From: an uncultured Allofournierella sp.
GTDB lineage: Bacteria > Bacillota > Clostridia > Oscillospirales > Ruminococcaceae
Reading direction: 5' to 3'
DNA length: 42,294 nucleotides
NCBI GenBank assembly: GCA_944382705.1
Contig: CALWNE010000006.1
Coordinates: forward strand, 1 to 42,294
A program made the translations under genes and the position numbers. How positions within the stretch are numbered: the stretch's first letter is position 1; each line of letters starts with the position of its first letter. The notes under the pieces are model-generated. The model saw nothing but the letters and a program-made list of their open reading frames with translations. It searched no databases and was not told the DNA's origin. Shown piece after piece: positions 42,122-42,294 of this stretch.

Positions 42122-42294
42122 ATGGAACGCAATTTGAGAAAGACCCGTGTGGGCACCGTTGTGTCCAACAAGATGGATAAGACCATCGTGGTTGCCGTGA
42201 AAGACAGCGTGCAGCACCCCCTTTACAAGAAGATCCTGAAGCGCACTGTTAAGTTCAAAGCCCACGACGAAAACAACGAGTGCGGCATTGGCGA
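42122..42294 (+). CDS. rpsQ: 30S ribosomal protein S17 (3' end beyond the window)
   Basis: The first 57 codons are present: MERNLRKTRVGTVVSNKMDK, then a KTIVVAVKD strand and HPLYKKILKRTVKFKAHDE, all matching the OB-fold of S17. AAAGGAGG lies seven bases upstream. The gene is cut by the window edge, not truncated biologically. Confidence 0.96.
   Translation, partial: MERNLRKTRVGTVVSNKMDKTIVVAVKDSVQHPLYKKILKRTVKFKAHDENNECGIG

Noticed and set aside
1..42294. Mobile elements, CRISPR arrays, toxin-antitoxin or phage-defence genes
   Set aside because: I looked for transposase, integrase, cas, restriction, toxin-antitoxin and similar motifs among the open frames, and for regular direct repeats, and found none that I could support.

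Overview
The window looks like chromosomal DNA of a strictly anaerobic, fairly GC-rich gut Firmicute. It is most likely a Clostridia member of the Oscillospiraceae/Ruminococcaceae, in the Faecalibacterium-Subdoligranulum-Gemmiger area. This placement is inferred from a PPi-type phosphofructokinase, RqcH, a double-cubane-cluster reductase, strong AGGAGG ribosome sites and canonical sigma-A promoters; no marker search was possible. It is a housekeeping region. I see no phage, insertion sequence, plasmid gene or CRISPR array.

Layout. The 3' end of an rRNA operon (5S, 55-170) is followed by an AT-rich gene-free stretch and a large GT-C-like membrane protein gene broken by one in-frame TAA (1052-3166). 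Then come an ArsC/low-molecular-weight phosphatase, cysS and a giant two-module mannosyltransferase-like membrane protein (5290-8250). Next are a GNAT acetyltransferase (minus), the sbcD-sbcC nuclease pair, PPi-phosphofructokinase and typA (both minus), and tRNA-Val(GAC). A minus-strand operon at 24335-17602 encodes an oligopeptide/nickel-type ABC importer (lipoprotein, two permeases, two ATPases) and ends in a double-cubane-cluster reductase. A plus-strand block follows: an anchored GH25 muramidase, a DEAD-box RNA helicase, a SigH-like sigma factor, a small zinc-ribbon protein, a DUF2142 membrane protein, a DUF1858 protein, trmK, a nif3-family gene, rqcH and a zinc-ribbon membrane protein. 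The window ends inside the S10 ribosomal operon (rpsJ-rplC-rplD-rplW-rplB-rpsS-rplV-rpsC-rplP-rpmC-rpsQ), which has a long leader.

The protein-coding content is mostly familiar. The less-explained material is at RNA level: (i) a 68-nt tRNA-like cloverleaf whose anticodon loop is reduced to three bases, in the 5' UTR of the zinc-ribbon gene (29719-29786); (ii) a three-way-junction RNA ending in a U-tract directly against the ribosome site of rqcH (34390-34490); (iii) promoter-leader-terminator units before the DEAD-box helicase and between helicase and sigma factor; and (iv) several intrinsic terminators that abut the next gene's ribosome site with no visible promoter between, suggesting control by read-through. 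At protein level the oddities are the nonsense-split membrane protein, the reductase joined to a peptide importer, and a TrmK whose usual AGMGG loop is missing.

All coordinates were derived by reading the sequence by eye. RNA foldings are hand-drawn and family assignments come from recognised motifs, not from database searches.
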